Below are positions 9,513 through 20,857 of a stretch of 64,000 nt of DNA, one piece after another. Numbering within the stretch: position 1 is the stretch's first letter; each line of letters begins with the position of its first letter. The notes beneath the pieces were generated by a model that searched no databases, was not told the origin of the DNA, and was given only the letters and a program-made list of their open reading frames with translations. The DNA lies in assembly GCA_963210315.1 (NCBI GenBank), contig OY723274.1, forward strand, positions 372,001 to 436,000, given 5' to 3'. The position numbers and the translations under genes were made by a program. This DNA comes from Rhynchopus euleeides. Taxonomy: Eukaryota > Euglenozoa > Diplonemea > Diplonemida > Diplonemidae.

Positions 9513-10400
9513 GGGCAGTGAAGATACTATTCGCGAATAATTCGTGATCTCCGATTTTCAGAGTTACATATTCGAATAATATTCGTATTCGAATACGAAT
9601 AATGGCATTATTCGCGAATAAATGGCCATGTGTTATTCGGTCATTATTCGTGAAATTTCTGTGGGTTTGTGTAGGGGCAGAGGCGTCAGACCACGTGTAT
9701 TCCAGTGCAAACCGAGGGAAAGCGCCGCAGAGCGCCTCAGGCTTTGCTTTCCTCATGAATCATCACACGTATGTCTGACCGTACGGCACACAGGTGTGGT
9801 GATCCCTTTGCATCGGCAGCACCTCACTCACGCGTGGAGGTCTCCACCACTGGGATCTTGAAGGAGGCAGTTGCTATCCTGCCAGTCACCAACTGCGCAA
9901 CAGGAACATCATAAAGCACGCACAATGTATACCAGGTTCGGGCACCGGGGTAGTGCTTCCACCTTTGAGTGACCCAGGTGGTTCCGCTCCCTCCACCCAA
10001 GTTCGGTAGGGATCGCGGATGACGATTTCCCCATCAGGTACCCCCGTGGTGCAACAGCGGCCGCCTGGCACCATCATAGTCCCACCAGCGCGACGGTGCC
10101 CACTTCCCTTAGCGCTTGGTGTCTTCAATGCACGGTGCAGCGTACTACTCCAGGCACTGCAGATGATGGATTCTCGGCGTCGCATCATCACAATGTAGTG
10201 ATTCCATGCCCCCTCAGGGCACACTGGGCTCGTGGGCTGCGCTCACGACCCCAGTGTGGGCAGTAGGTCCCTATTCCTAGTAGAGAAACCCCAGTAAAAC
10301 CCCACGAATAATTCGCGAATTATTCGTGGCGAAAATTTTTCGAGAAATTATTCGAATAATATTCGTATTCGAATAACACGAATTTTTAATCACTGCCCTA
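9511..10400. mobile_element. TA-bounded element C with TAGGGCAGTG ends and TTCGAATA palindromic arrays
   Basis: Starts TAGGGCAGTG and ends CACTGCCCTA (890 bp). Just inside each end lies 80-130 bp built from self-complementary pieces such as TATTCGAATAATATTCG and ATTCGCGAATAATTCG. The left TA (9511-9512) is the right TA of element A. The same outer tip, with a different palindromic array, bounds the element at 51695-52315. The middle, about 9660-10280, has a 112-codon minus-strand frame (9886-10224) that I do not recognise. Confidence 0.85.
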
Positions 10401-11056
10401 GGGGGGGGGGGGTAGGTAATGTAATTACTTTCCAACGCTGGTCGGCTGGGCCAAGCGTTCCATAATATTTTCAGGGTCTTCCCCGACTCGGGGACTTGGA
10501 CCAGGTGATAGGATGGCATACAGAGGTCCTGACCCTGCACTTTTCGAGCGCTTCGTGAGACAAGCCATCCTCACCGCCGAGTCCCCAACTGGCCCTGTAA
10601 TTATTTTGGAACGGACCGGGCAAAAAATGGCCCCGTTCCAAAAATACTTACGTTCACGATATTTGCGCTAACCAGGCTCCTGGTCTCCAGCAAAGAAGAC
10701 TGATGGCAGCGCATGTGCTCGCCCATGTACCCCGCACAGGTACCAGCGCACAAACAAATACCCCATGTATCCCCCCTCTCCCAACGGCAGTTGGAGGTCC
10801 CGTTGGAGCGCAGGCAGACCGCCCCGGGGAGACGGATGCCTGGAGCAACTGGGGTAACATGTGAGGGGGGTAACGACATGCAGACAGAAGGAAAACAGAG
10901 AGGGGAACGAGTGAAGGGGTGTGGCAGTGACAGTCAACGGAAGAAGACGTCACCACTTGAGGAACAGCAGGGTTGGTGCCTCCGAGGCCCGACACTTGGA
11001 AAGGTGGCGGAGCAGAAGCACTGAGGGCTGTAGTGTTCCCGCATGTGCAGGCGCTG
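10401..11056. other. Spacer downstream of cyclase-like gene 2
   Basis: Begins with a 12-base G-run and another TA. An inverted repeat TTTTGGAACGG / CCGTTCC-AAAA surrounds 10606-10652; a related block is at about 26525-26570. The remainder would be the 3' flank of the leftward gene that ends at 11057. I see no separate gene. Confidence 0.4.
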
Positions 11057-12892
11057 CTACACATGCACAGCAAGGGGTGTGGTGTGCCCCAGCAGGCTGA
11101 TGGCGTTGTGTGCCTGCCTCTCGTGCTCGCCTGCCATCGCACTCGCCTTCTGCGCACCACTGCCCGACAGAAACGCACGCATCGCAGCGTTGTAGGGATC
11201 CCACTCTGCAGCAGCCTTCCCGATGTGGTACATCCACTCCCCACCCTTATCCCCACCCTGCTGTGCGCTGCCCTCGCTGTCCTGCACCAGCAGTGTGTAC
11301 ACACAGAAGGACGAGGTATCATCCTCGTTGATGTTGTTGCTGTCGACTTGCACGGCTGTGTGTGTTCCCTCACACCCACGTGCGTTCTGCTTCACCAGAC
11401 GCACCTGCCTCGGCACCAGCAGCATCACGTATTCGTGTTCTGTGTCCTTGCGCAGTGCTGTGTTGCACACCACGTCCAGCCCGAAGGCACGCGCAGCACG
11501 CTCAAGCCCACACGCCAGGACAGGCAGCACGCCAAGCAGGCTGAACCGCCGCATCTCCGCACATCCCGTGTCCCCGCACAGGACACGCCCCGACGCCGCC
11601 CCGATGTTGACACGCAGATCACCGTCTGTCCCGCTGTCGTGTGTGCCCACCGCTTGCACGATCTCCTGTGCTGCACCTGCAGCTGCAGTGCCGTGCACGA
11701 GGCACGGTCGTGACGTGTTGAAGGAGGCCAGGATGCGGTCCCCGACAAACACGTCCACCAGACCATGGCGTGACTCCACTGCCGACATCATCTTGGAAAG
11801 CAGCATCTCGAAGAACGACGTGAAGGTGTGTGTGTCCTGCTCCAGACAAGCAAGTGCGTTGCATGTGTTCACCACAAGCAGTGTTGATCGCATGCTCTTC
11901 AACACACCAAGAGCCTTCGCCGCCACAACACGTGGCCCATCTGTGCTGGCTGATCTACGTGAGCTTTTTGACGTCAACTCTGAACCCATCGAAGACTCGT
12001 TGCACAGAGACTCACAGAAGTTCCCCTCTGCACCGCCGTCATCTTGCTGTGCAGGGAGGCACGACTTCGGGAGGTACGGCCGGTACGCACGCAGGTTCTG
12101 CTCCAGCCTGCGAAGTGCCTCGTGCATCGCAGCAGGCAGCCGTCCCTCCGCCTCCGCCTCCTGCAGCATCTCCGCCACGGTGTCGACGTCGTAGCTCGCC
12201 AGAAGCTTTGCGATCGCCTCCACGGTCTTAATGGTATGTCCCATCGACGCCTTCTCCTTCTCGGCTGATTCTGCGAACCCGCGTGTGGCGACGAAGTCTA
12301 TCAGCAGTACCGAAAGCGAAATTTGTCCCTCAAATGCACCCGTCGATGCCCTGACCGGGCACGGTGGGTCTGTGCACTCGACGGCCACGAGAATGCGTTC
12401 CCACCTCAAAGAGTCAGGTGCTGTTCCAGGCAGGTCAAACAGTCCGAAGCGCAGGACGGTTTCCGACACGCTGATGACGACCCACAGGGCCGCAACTGCT
12501 GTCAGTCCTGTGGCAAAGCGACTGCCGAGACCAACAACCAGCGACAAGTCTGCGAGCAGCACAAAGACCGGCCAGACCGGCTGGCTGCTGATACCGCGGA
12601 AATTCAGGTCCGTCAAAATGATGACGAGTGCAACCCCCATGATGTACGCACGCACGATGTTGTGTGTCAGGTGCACGCCGCACACACACAGGGTGACCAT
12701 CACGCTATGGCACGCGAGACTCAGGAGGGAGGTTGCAAGACTCAGTGGCCAGTGTGGTGTCAGAAGCATCAACACAGTCGGTATCACGGCGCATGTAAAG
12801 CTCATGAGGAAAAGCAGGCGCCTGTCGCTGCGTGCCTTGCCCTGCAGCCTCCCGTCCATCGAGATGACGCGTTCATACCAACCCATCCCCAT
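11057..12892 (-). CDS. Cyclase-family membrane protein lacking a catalytic cyclase domain (paralogue of 2390-4615)
   Basis: A 611-codon frame. Residues 1-275 match the gene at 2390-4615 closely: same start, same membrane segments with diverged loops, same linker ending in AYRPYLP. After that the two part. Instead of the catalytic domain there is a low-complexity Ser-rich stretch (about 295-320) and one cyclase-like domain (about 325-490). The expected FTD metal site reads LVVNT, so the first aspartate is missing; GD (385) of VFVGDRIL remains; the NVASR segment is replaced by LERAARAFG. I infer a non-catalytic pseudocyclase, perhaps a partner or regulator of the active enzymes, though a dead duplicate kept open by chance is possible. 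A 127-bp linker segment and the first 116 bp, including 24 bp before the ATG, are identical to gene 1. Confidence 0.75.
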   Translation of the reverse strand: MGMGWYERVISMDGRLQGKARSDRRLLFLMSFTCAVIPTVLMLLTPHWPLSLATSLLSLACHSVMVTLCVCGVHLTHNIVRAYIMGVALVIILTDLNFRGISSQPVWPVFVLLADLSLVVGLGSRFATGLTAVAALWVVISVSETVLRFGLFDLPGTAPDSLRWERILVAVECTDPPCPVRASTGAFEGQISLSVLLIDFVATRGFAESAEKEKASMGHTIKTVEAIAKLLASYDVDTVAEMLQEAEAEGRLPAAMHEALRRLEQNLRAYRPYLPKSCLPAQQDDGGAEGNFCESLCNESSMGSELTSKSSRRSASTDGPRVVAAKALGVLKSMRSTLLVVNTCNALACLEQDTHTFTSFFEMLLSKMMSAVESRHGLVDVFVGDRILASFNTSRPCLVHGTAAAGAAQEIVQAVGTHDSGTDGDLRVNIGAASGRVLCGDTGCAEMRRFSLLGVLPVLACGLERAARAFGLDVVCNTALRKDTEHEYVMLLVPRQVRLVKQNARGCEGTHTAVQVDSNNINEDDTSSFCVYTLLVQDSEGSAQQGGDKGGEWMYHIGKAAAEWDPYNAAMRAFLSGSGAQKASAMAGEHERQAHNAISLLGHTTPLAVHV

Positions 12893-13235
12893 TGTACGCC
12901 AGTGTCACACCTGCTGACTTGGTGATGGAGGGCTGGCTGCATCAGACTACTTGACAATAGGTGATGTGCCCAGTGTTTGCTGCTGGGCCGCAACATCATC
13001 ACACCAGGGCGGGGTGCGGTGGGGGTTGGGGTACGAGAACCCATCCGACTTGCATCACTGTGGCCCACATCTGGTCGGGTTTTCTGGGATAGGGAGCGGG
13101 ATGAGTGGGCTGGGCAGCTGCCGGTAGGCAGGCCCAGGCCACCAGCACCACACTGAAGTGATGTGTGCCGTGTGGCACACGGCATACGCACCACGCATGA
13201 CTCTCCACTCACACTGAGCAGGCTCGCATTTCACA
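12893..13235. other. Intergenic spacer between cyclase-like gene 2 and cyclase gene 3
   Basis: A short 343-bp spacer between two leftward genes, so it must hold the promoter of gene 2 and the 3' end of gene 3. The 24 bp directly before the gene 2 ATG match gene 1, and the match stops at about 12917. No recognisable promoter box. Confidence 0.45.
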
Positions 13236-16200
13236 TCACACCATTTCCTTGCTCGTGAAGAGGCCTGTGGTGTTCTCCTCGAGAGCAACGTCCACAGCCT
13301 TGCAGTCCACTGTGTACATCATCAGGTCGGTGCCCTCGAGCCAGCCTGTCAGTACCCCGAGGCCGTTCCGCACCAACGCCGCTGTCACTGTGGTGTTCCT
13401 GGTGACCATGACGACCTGCTCCTGGGTCTTCCTTGCATTGACGTGGGCTGCCATGCAGGCTTGCACACACGAACCCACAGCAGTGACGAAGCGCTGGCCC
13501 TTCCCGATGTAGCCGGTGAAGACCTTGCCGCTGCTCAGCCCGCAGTGCATCGTTGTGCCTTTGCGCATCAGGACTGTGAAGCGCAGTGCAGCCTCGATGT
13601 GGCTGGCACACTGCGACAGCACGTTCCACGACACCAGTGCGGAGGTGCCGCAGACATTCAACAGCCGCCCGTCGCTGCGGCCGAGGTTTGTGATGACACG
13701 CGCCAGATGTCTGTTTGCGTACGTCGTGACGGCTGCTGTGGTTCCGTCTTCCAGGATGCTGTCCACGAACCCCACAGTGGCCTCCGGAATCTCAAACAGC
13801 GTCTCCTGGAAGCGCTCGATAGCTGTGTGGGATGCCGACATGACATGGCTGTTGTGGGTGCTGGAACTGGCGCGCGACGTGCTGCTCATGGTGCTGGTGG
13901 ATATATCGCTTTCCGAGCGCACGAGGGGGTTGCCCCGCAGCGGGCCGACCCCAGTGATGTTATAAATCAGGGTTTCCTGAGCCCGGTTCAAAAAAATCCA
14001 AAAAAAATCCATAAAAATCAATAAAAATCCATAAAATTCCATAAAAATCCATAAAAGTCAATCCCCCGTGTATGTGTGGGGGTGAGCGAGCTGCCCACCC
14101 ACTATCCCACCCCTGCCTCCTGCACACAACACGATAATATAGACTCTGTCCGTCGGTGGACCCATAAGAGGGACCTGGGGCGGGATTTTCGGGATTTTCG
14201 GAAAAACCCCAAAGGGCTAACAGCGAAAATCTGTAGTTCGGCGAAAGCCCGCATATTTCTGACATCTCCTGGGAAAGGAAAACCAGGGCACTACCCCCTA
14301 TGAGGCAAGCTCAGGAAGTGCCCTCGCAAGTCAGATTCTTGCCACTGTACAAAACAGGGGGTACCCATACAAACACAGGAGGGATGATTGAGGGATGATC
14401 CCTCTCCCTTGCTCCGTGTCGGTGTCTCCGCGTGCGACCAGCAAGCCTTGCGCCCAGGCATCTCAGAGTGGGGGTGTTTGTTAACATGTTTGGGTGGATG
14501 AGTGTTCTCAGCCAAGCAAAAACCCCAAAGGGGGTCAAAAAAGTCAAAAAAATCACTGAAAACACACCCAAAAAAATCAAAAAAATCCAAAAAAAACCAA
14601 ACCCAAAAAAATCCAAAAAGAGTCCGGGTTTTGTTTGTGCGCACGAGCGGCAGTGTGTTGTGGCCCCTGTGAAGGGCGTTGCTGTGATAAAAGTGGTTTT
14701 GTGTTGCTCACTCAAAACACACTGCGCGCGGGTACGCTCCCACTGACTCTTTCGCTGTGACAAGCAAGCTTGTTTGGGCAAAAAATCAAGGCACACATCA
14801 CTGGCCGACCCCCCCTGCACGCACACCGAGGCTCTGCGGCACAAGCAGCACGAGCGGCACCTCATCCTTGATGCCCTTCAGGACACACAGCCCCAGGGGC
14901 ACCAGCACTGCCTGCTTGTCACGCACAGCACGCAGGCCCTCCCCCACACCCGCCTCGACGACCACGCCCCCCCCGATGCCTTGGGCTTCGAGGCGCGCCG
15001 CACGGTTGACTGTCGGCCCGAAGTAGTCGTAGCGGTTCAGCATCTCATTCAGCTCCACCCTCACATCCCCTGCACAGCAGCCAATGCGCACGCGCAGCCC
15101 GCGCTGTCCCGTGGCTGCCTCACGCTGGGAGTGCAGCACCGGCATGAGGGATGCAGGCCACGTCGCCTTCGCCAGCATCTTCTGCGTCGCGAGGCCGAAG
15201 TCCACAGCGGTGTCGATGTCGGCGAAGGCAACCATGAAGGAGTCCCCAATCGTCTTCACCTCGTAGCCGTCGAATTCGCGGATCTGCTCGCGGATAGTCG
15301 AGTTGTGCACGTGGAGGCCTGAGGCCATGCCGTCCGGGCACACCTCCCACAGCGACGTGGAGCCTTGGATGTCTGTGAACACCACTGCGCCGTGTCCTGT
15401 ATCCCGGCCAGGTGCATCCAGGTTGGCCTCTCCCTGTGGGACAGGCTCGCGTGAGAAGATGGCCTGTGGCATGAAGGTCTTGTATTCGCGCATGTTGACC
15501 ACCAGCTGGTTCATGGCCCCGGACATCATGTTGATTTCTTGGGGGTTAAAGCCGCCTGACGCCTGCACGTGGCGCCCCTGCTAATCCCCTCGCATTGCAC
15601 TGCGCGGGGGGTGAACAGAGTCAGCGGTGGGGTGGTTACCTCGGTGCTGAAATGCCTTGTGCATGGAGCCGGAATAGCCGGGGTGGTGACCTGGTCTATG
15701 AAGGGGGAACCCTGAGCCCAAAGAACCGAGATCCCAAGACCTCCAATGGGGGCCGGGCGCCCCTCGTCCTGTGTCCTCCACGGCGACCCCCTGCGCGGGC
15801 TTCCGGGCCGGAGTAGCCCGCCTCCCTTCTGTCATAGACGGAGGTCAGACCACCGCAGTTGCGTCTCTGTTTCACACAGTGTAACGTACAGGTGGGAGTG
15901 GCCCTAGTACGTTCGGGACGCGTATAGGACTCGCACTACGTGGGGGGACGGGATGAAAGTCCGAAAAGGTTGGAAAAACGTAGGAGTGCATTACACACAA
16001 TGTCTTCCCATGGGTAAAGACTAGCTAGTTACCCTCACTCCGCGTGGGATCCGGAAACCCTTCTTGAGCCACCGGGTCTCCTCACACTTTAGGGGGTGGC
16101 GCCCCAGGTTGCTAACCAGCGGCAGGTTTTTGCAGAGACCTAAGGGTGTCTCTTTTCCTCACCGCAGACAACCGTGTGTGGGAATCGTGTGTAGCCACTG

Positions 16201-19200
16201 TTTGGGTTCAGTGTCTGGGCATGCGTGGCGCTGGGCCCACTGGTCGTCACCTTTGCCGCTCGCCACGTAAAGTTGAATAAGGACATCATGTTGATTTCGC
16301 GCAGCAGTGAGGCGTTGTCGGGGTACACCTCGACACGATCCACATCGACCTGGGACACGTGTGTGATGTCGCGTGCAAACTGCGCAAAGGGGCGTGCCAG
16401 CAGGGAGTTGAGCATGAGAGCGGCCCAGGTGCCTGACAGGATGATGGCCGACACCAGGATGATGGTTGCGGTGTTCTGCCGCCTCATGTTTTCCTGCGTC
16501 ACCTCGTCCTGTGCCGCCGCAGCAGCACTCAACTCAGCTGCGTGGGTGACGGAGTTGCGCACAACATCCTCCTGCGGCAGGATGGCTACCGCTGTGTAGT
16601 ACTTGTCGTACTGGTCCTCTGTACGTTGGTAGTAGGTTAACACCACGCCAACCAGCTGCTGGTCAGGCACCCACCGTGCGTCGCCTGTGCGCATCAGCTC
16701 CTGCACCTGCTCTGCAGACAGCGTCTGGTTGTGCACCCGCAGGTCGTCGATGTGTCCTGTGAAGCCGTGACCGATGGTGTAGTTGCTCGTAACCTGTGAA
16801 AGGGCGGCACGCTGGCCCATGGGTCCCTGTGCCTGCTCCACACCGTCGAAGAACACTGCGCAGTAGCCCATGACTGGGCGTTTGCTGATGCTTGCGAAGC
16901 GTACAGTGACCGTCACGAACACCCACACACCCACAGGGAGGGGCACGGGAGGTGCTGCACGACAGCCGTATGAGACAATGGCCATCACCACAGAGCCGTC
17001 TTCGTAGAGGCGGAAGTTTGTGTCGGGTGTGAGCGAGTCAGCAAAGATCATCCCCTCCTTGTGGGCCTGTGTGCGCTTTACCCACACAGACACGCTGTAG
17101 TCATTTTCGTAGAAGATCTTCTCACGCACCACAGGCTCCCACCGCTCGCCCTCCGCACTGGGGCGCAGGTTGCGTTGTGTTACAATCACGTCATCCACCC
17201 CGCCCCACGGCAGGGTGCGGTTGTAGTAGTCCAGCGTGCTCTGGTACTCCGCCACACCGCCCACACGCCGCTGTGCCACACGCGGCACACGCTGCGTCAG
17301 GTACGGCGACACACGCACTGCCCCGGTCCCGTCGAGGTACAGTGACTGCCCGTGTGCATTGTGTCCGTCGCCAAACCGAAAGCAGCTTGTCCCACCGCCC
17401 TCGCACTCCATCCACGCGTCCCACACGTGCCACCCCACCTCGCCCACCGCACCGTCGAAGGGGAACCACATCCACTCCGTGCGGTGCCCCTTGTAGTGGT
17501 CACGGCCGCTGAATGTGTCCACCATAGCTTCCCCGCTACCGTCCATCGCATCCAGCCTCTGATACTTCGAGAGCAGGAAGTTCCCGTACGCGTTGAACTC
17601 CCACTGCAGCGCATCCCAGACACTGAAGAGTTGGAACCCGCGTTGTGGCATCTTGCCGTCAGTGTGCATGCCGTAGTAGTCGACAGTGCTCCACCCCCTG
17701 AGGTACGAAGTGTCCGGCCCGACGATCAGCCCATCCGATGTTATAAGGCCAAACGTCATGTTGTGTGTGAGAGACGCATGCGACTTCTGCTCCTTCATGG
17801 TCCTATAGAGGCAGTTGCCCAACTCTTCCACACTGATGGCTGACACCACCGCACCCTCCCGCGGCTTCTGCGTGGCCATCACGGCAGTTATCTCCGCCAC
17901 GTATGGCGCACGCCTCTTCTCGTCAGACGCGAGGACCATCGGCACCACCTGGTACCCTTCGACATATAGTTCGGTGAAGTCACTCACACCGTGGTGTCGG
18001 GAGGTCAGCAGATCCACAACATCCTTGAACTCGGAGGGCAGGTCTGACCACCACAGGCGCCTGAAGGGGTCGTAGACAGACTTCTCGTATCGCATCTGCG
18101 GATCTGTCGAGCGCCACAATGGGTAGAGGTGCGGTTGGTCTGTGGTGCGCAGTGTGTCCTGCGTGCCGTTCAGCATCGGCACGTCTGGATCGTTCTGGAT
18201 CCCGAAATCGTCGAAGTACCACCCTTCGGACATGAACACCTGCATCAGCAGACCGGTGGTGTAACGCCACCCGTTCCTGACGCTGCGCACCTGGCGGAGG
18301 GTGTCGATGCGCTTCTGCCACCCGATGTAGCTTGTATTCGCCTCTGTGTTGTCCGGCTGGTCTGGAAGATAGAATGGCAGGATCGAGTTCGCGACGTCCT
18401 GTTCATCCTTCAGCCGCTTGCGAACCGAATCCAGTTCGCGCATGATGGAGTCTGCGGTGGACTTGAGGATGATAGTTATGAACTCCTGCACGAAGCGTTG
18501 CTCGCGCAGCACCATGATTTGCATGTGTTCATCTTTGTTATCGCGCTGTGTCTTTTCCGCATCTTTCCCTGCCTCGTCCACAAGCACAAATGTGATGGTC
18601 GCCAACACCACTGCCAGCGATGCAGACACAAACACCATGACCGGCCCCAGAGGCAGGCCTCGGGCAGGCATCAGCGGTACTTGAGTGATGCGCATCTCAG
18701 TCCGCAGTGTCACCAACTTCACGGTGAGAGCGATGCTGACAACAGCAATGATGACAAACCCGATGATCGCCACTGGGTCCTCCAGCAGGGGCGTCGTGGT
18801 ACCCAGTGCCAGCTGACGTTCGACCACCACTGGTGCTGGTGTGTCATTCCACACCGTTGGGAGCGGTTTCTCGAAGAGGATCTCGAGTTCATAGGTGCTG
18901 CTGTCGATCTTCCTGCCCTGCCCTCGGAAGCGTTCGACCAGGTGTCTGCCATAGCGGGAGCTGGCGAAGGTGCCGATCGGCAGGTCGATGTTGCGCCCGA
19001 CACCATGCACGCGCCAGCCATCAGTGTGGACCCAGGCACGCACCCCTGCCTGCTGCATGTACACCGCGTAGTCGGGGCGCGAACACTTCACCGTGTTCCT
19101 CCAGGGAGGTTCAAAGCACACCACACGCCCCTTGACCAGGCTGACATTCCAGTTGCTGAGGTTGCACATGTGTTCGGGATCCGCAAACGCCTCGTTGTCG

Positions 19201-20189
19201 ATGAAGATTACGTTTTCCCGCAGTGGGAAGTCCAGCATGTCGGGCATGCTGTTTTGCTTGCGCATGGGCAGCAGCTCAGGCTCCCACAAGCACCCGATGT
19301 ACTCCCCAGTCTCGCCGTCGTGGGCCTCCAGTGGGCACGTGGCGCAGAGGCGCTTCGCAGGGTCGGGGCTGCCTCTGCAGATGCCTGGGCCGAGGAACCA
19401 CCAAGGGCACTGCGAGCCGCTGAACTGCGTCAGGTCTGCCTCAGGGTTACCACGCGCCTTGCCAGGCCCACAGTGATAGACGATCTTGCCACGCACATCT
19501 CCGCTTGCAGCGTGCAGCAGGCGCAGGATCGGCAGGTCTGCTGCACTCGCCTTTGCCTGCATCATCACCACATCCTCGATCCCCTTCGATGACGGATGCA
19601 GCCTCCAAGGTTCGTTTTCCGTCAGCGCATGGAAGAAGGTGTACATGAACACAGAGAGCCTGTTGCCCAGTGCACGCTGCACACGCGCCCCGCCTGCCAA
19701 CCCACCGCCACACCCATACGAGACCATGTAGTTGTAGAAGGCGATGGTGTCAGTCAGATTCGCATCCCCGTAGTCAGCCGTGCTGCACCCACCACCCGTG
19801 TGCGTCACCACACGCATCTCCCTGCCGTTGTACGGGCTGGCGATGTCCATGTTCGACTCCTCGATGTAGGGCGACTTCTCGATCCCACCGATGCAGTGCT
19901 GCAGCCCGATGTACTCAGCAGGCACGCCTGACGTGAACTCGAATGTGTACGCACACGGCCCGCACAGCTCGCTGCGTTTGACCCAGTTGTCGAGGTCGCA
20001 GTACACCTCTTGGTTCTCGGGGACCTCTTGAACCAAATTGTAGTCACCATCCCAGCGCCGCTGCATCAGGTCCGAGAAGTGAGGGTTGAAGGAGTTGATG
20101 CACTCATACATGGAGTAGTGGCACTCGGGCACCCCCGCCATGGCCACAGCACACAAGCCCACACCCCACACGGCACGGCTGGGCCGCAT
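13236..20189 (-). CDS. Receptor-like adenylyl cyclase with PA-like, sensor, LamG and HAMP-like regions (three exons)
   Basis: Exon 1 (20189 to about 16251 or 16281) codes about 1,300 residues. They are a signal peptide (MRPSRAVWGVGLCAVAMAG), a cysteine-rich region (about 20-340), a PA-like domain (about 346-436), membrane segments at about 472-492 and 516-536, a long Cache-like sensor region with a LamG-type module (about 1026-1168), a membrane segment (about 1240-1260) and a HAMP-like linker. Exon 2 (about 15538-14825) holds an intact cyclase domain: FTDIQGST, YEVKTIGDSF, YDYFGPTVNRAARLE. All metal, adenine (K, D) and transition-state (N, R) residues are present, so cAMP synthesis is predicted. 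Exon 3 (about 13976-13236) adds a Ser/Thr-rich linker and a degenerate cyclase domain. Intron 2 fits GT (14824) to AG (13977), phase 0. Intron 1 is ambiguous (see its entry). The start was chosen for the signal peptide; the frame is open 64 codons further upstream. It probably senses an extracellular ligand. Confidence 0.8.
13977..14824 (-). other. Intron 2 of cyclase gene 3
   Basis: Donor GTGCGT after the codons for PQSLG (14824) and acceptor GGCTCAG before GAAACC (13977) are both phase 0. On the minus strand the 3' part is T-rich, made of repeated GGATTTTTATGGATTTTT pieces (13985-14060), and further A/T-rich iterations lie at 14530-14625. A dispersed 170-bp repeat (14616-14786) also lies inside. 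The exact splice points are inferred. Confidence 0.6.
14616..14786. repeat. 170-bp dispersed repeat, copy 1 (copy 2 at 29158-29330)
   Basis: Both copies run from AGTCCGGGTTTTGTTTGTGC through GTGAAGGGCGTTGCTGTGA and CTCAAAACACACTGCGCGC to TTTCGCTGTGACAAGCAAGC, with about ten differences. This copy lies in an intron of cyclase gene 3, in sense with the plus strand. Confidence 0.9.
15521..16298 (-). other. Intron 1 of cyclase gene 3, flanked by a perfect 18-bp direct repeat
   Basis: GGACATCATGTTGATTTC occurs at 15521-15538 and 16281-16298, exactly 760 bp apart, and encodes EINMMS in both exons. Joining the repeats gives a smooth HAMP-to-cyclase linker (SLLREINMMSGAMNQLVVN), but no GT-AG pair falls inside the repeat. 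A GT-AG alternative in phase 0 runs from AAG/GTGACG (16250) to CAG/GCG (15563) or TTAGCAG/GGG (15578). It would leave EINMMS twice with about 19 or more residues between. Intron sequence otherwise unremarkable. Confidence 0.6.
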
Positions 20190-20857
20190 GCCGGGTGTGG
20201 TGGGGCACGCACAACCAGTCCCAGGCGAAGAAAGCCTACATATAAAGTAGTAAAAGCCACCAGCCCACCTGGTGTCAGTCTGCTGGAGGCGGGTAGCGAC
20301 ATGGAAGTTGGAGCTCGCAAATTCGGGCAACGTTGTTCCGGGAAGGCAGTGCCCCCCACCACCACCACCACCACCATTCATCCGCGCCTATCAACAGTAC
20401 TACTGCAGGCAAACCGCGGGGCAGCCCCCCCCTCCTCACCTCCACTAGTTGCTGCATCCGATACATGCAGCCCCTTAGCTGTCCCACCCCCCACCCCCTC
20501 CCCCACTTAGCCCCTGGCACTGACATCAAACACCCCATCGCCCACACATACACACAGGGGTGGGCTAGGACCCGTGCAGGGTTAACCCACCTAAAAAGTG
20601 ATCGACACATACACACACACAGGCAGCTCTCCAACAAGAGAGGGGCTAGGCGCACTGCCGGAAGAAGGCGTGTCCCGCTGCGTTGGGGAAGGGTGTGTGT
20701 GGGGGGGGCGGGTCAGCGGGCCGAGAACTCCAACAGAAACCCAACACTTTCGGCCACCCCTGGCCCCTCCCCCTCTCCCCCACGCGTTCTGTGCTAGCAG
20801 GCCCTGCGGAGAATCCTGCTGCGAAAGGTGTTGTCAGGGAGAAGGCGCCACGCAAGC

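Noticed and set aside
9886..10224. Minus-strand frame in element C considered as a transposase
   Set aside because: 112 codons without a recognisable DDE/D or DNA-binding motif; not supported.
18129..19592. 487-codon plus-strand frame opposite the receptor cyclase gene
   Set aside because: Shadow of the GC-rich minus-strand exon; that strand carries the recognisable LamG, PA-like and membrane features.
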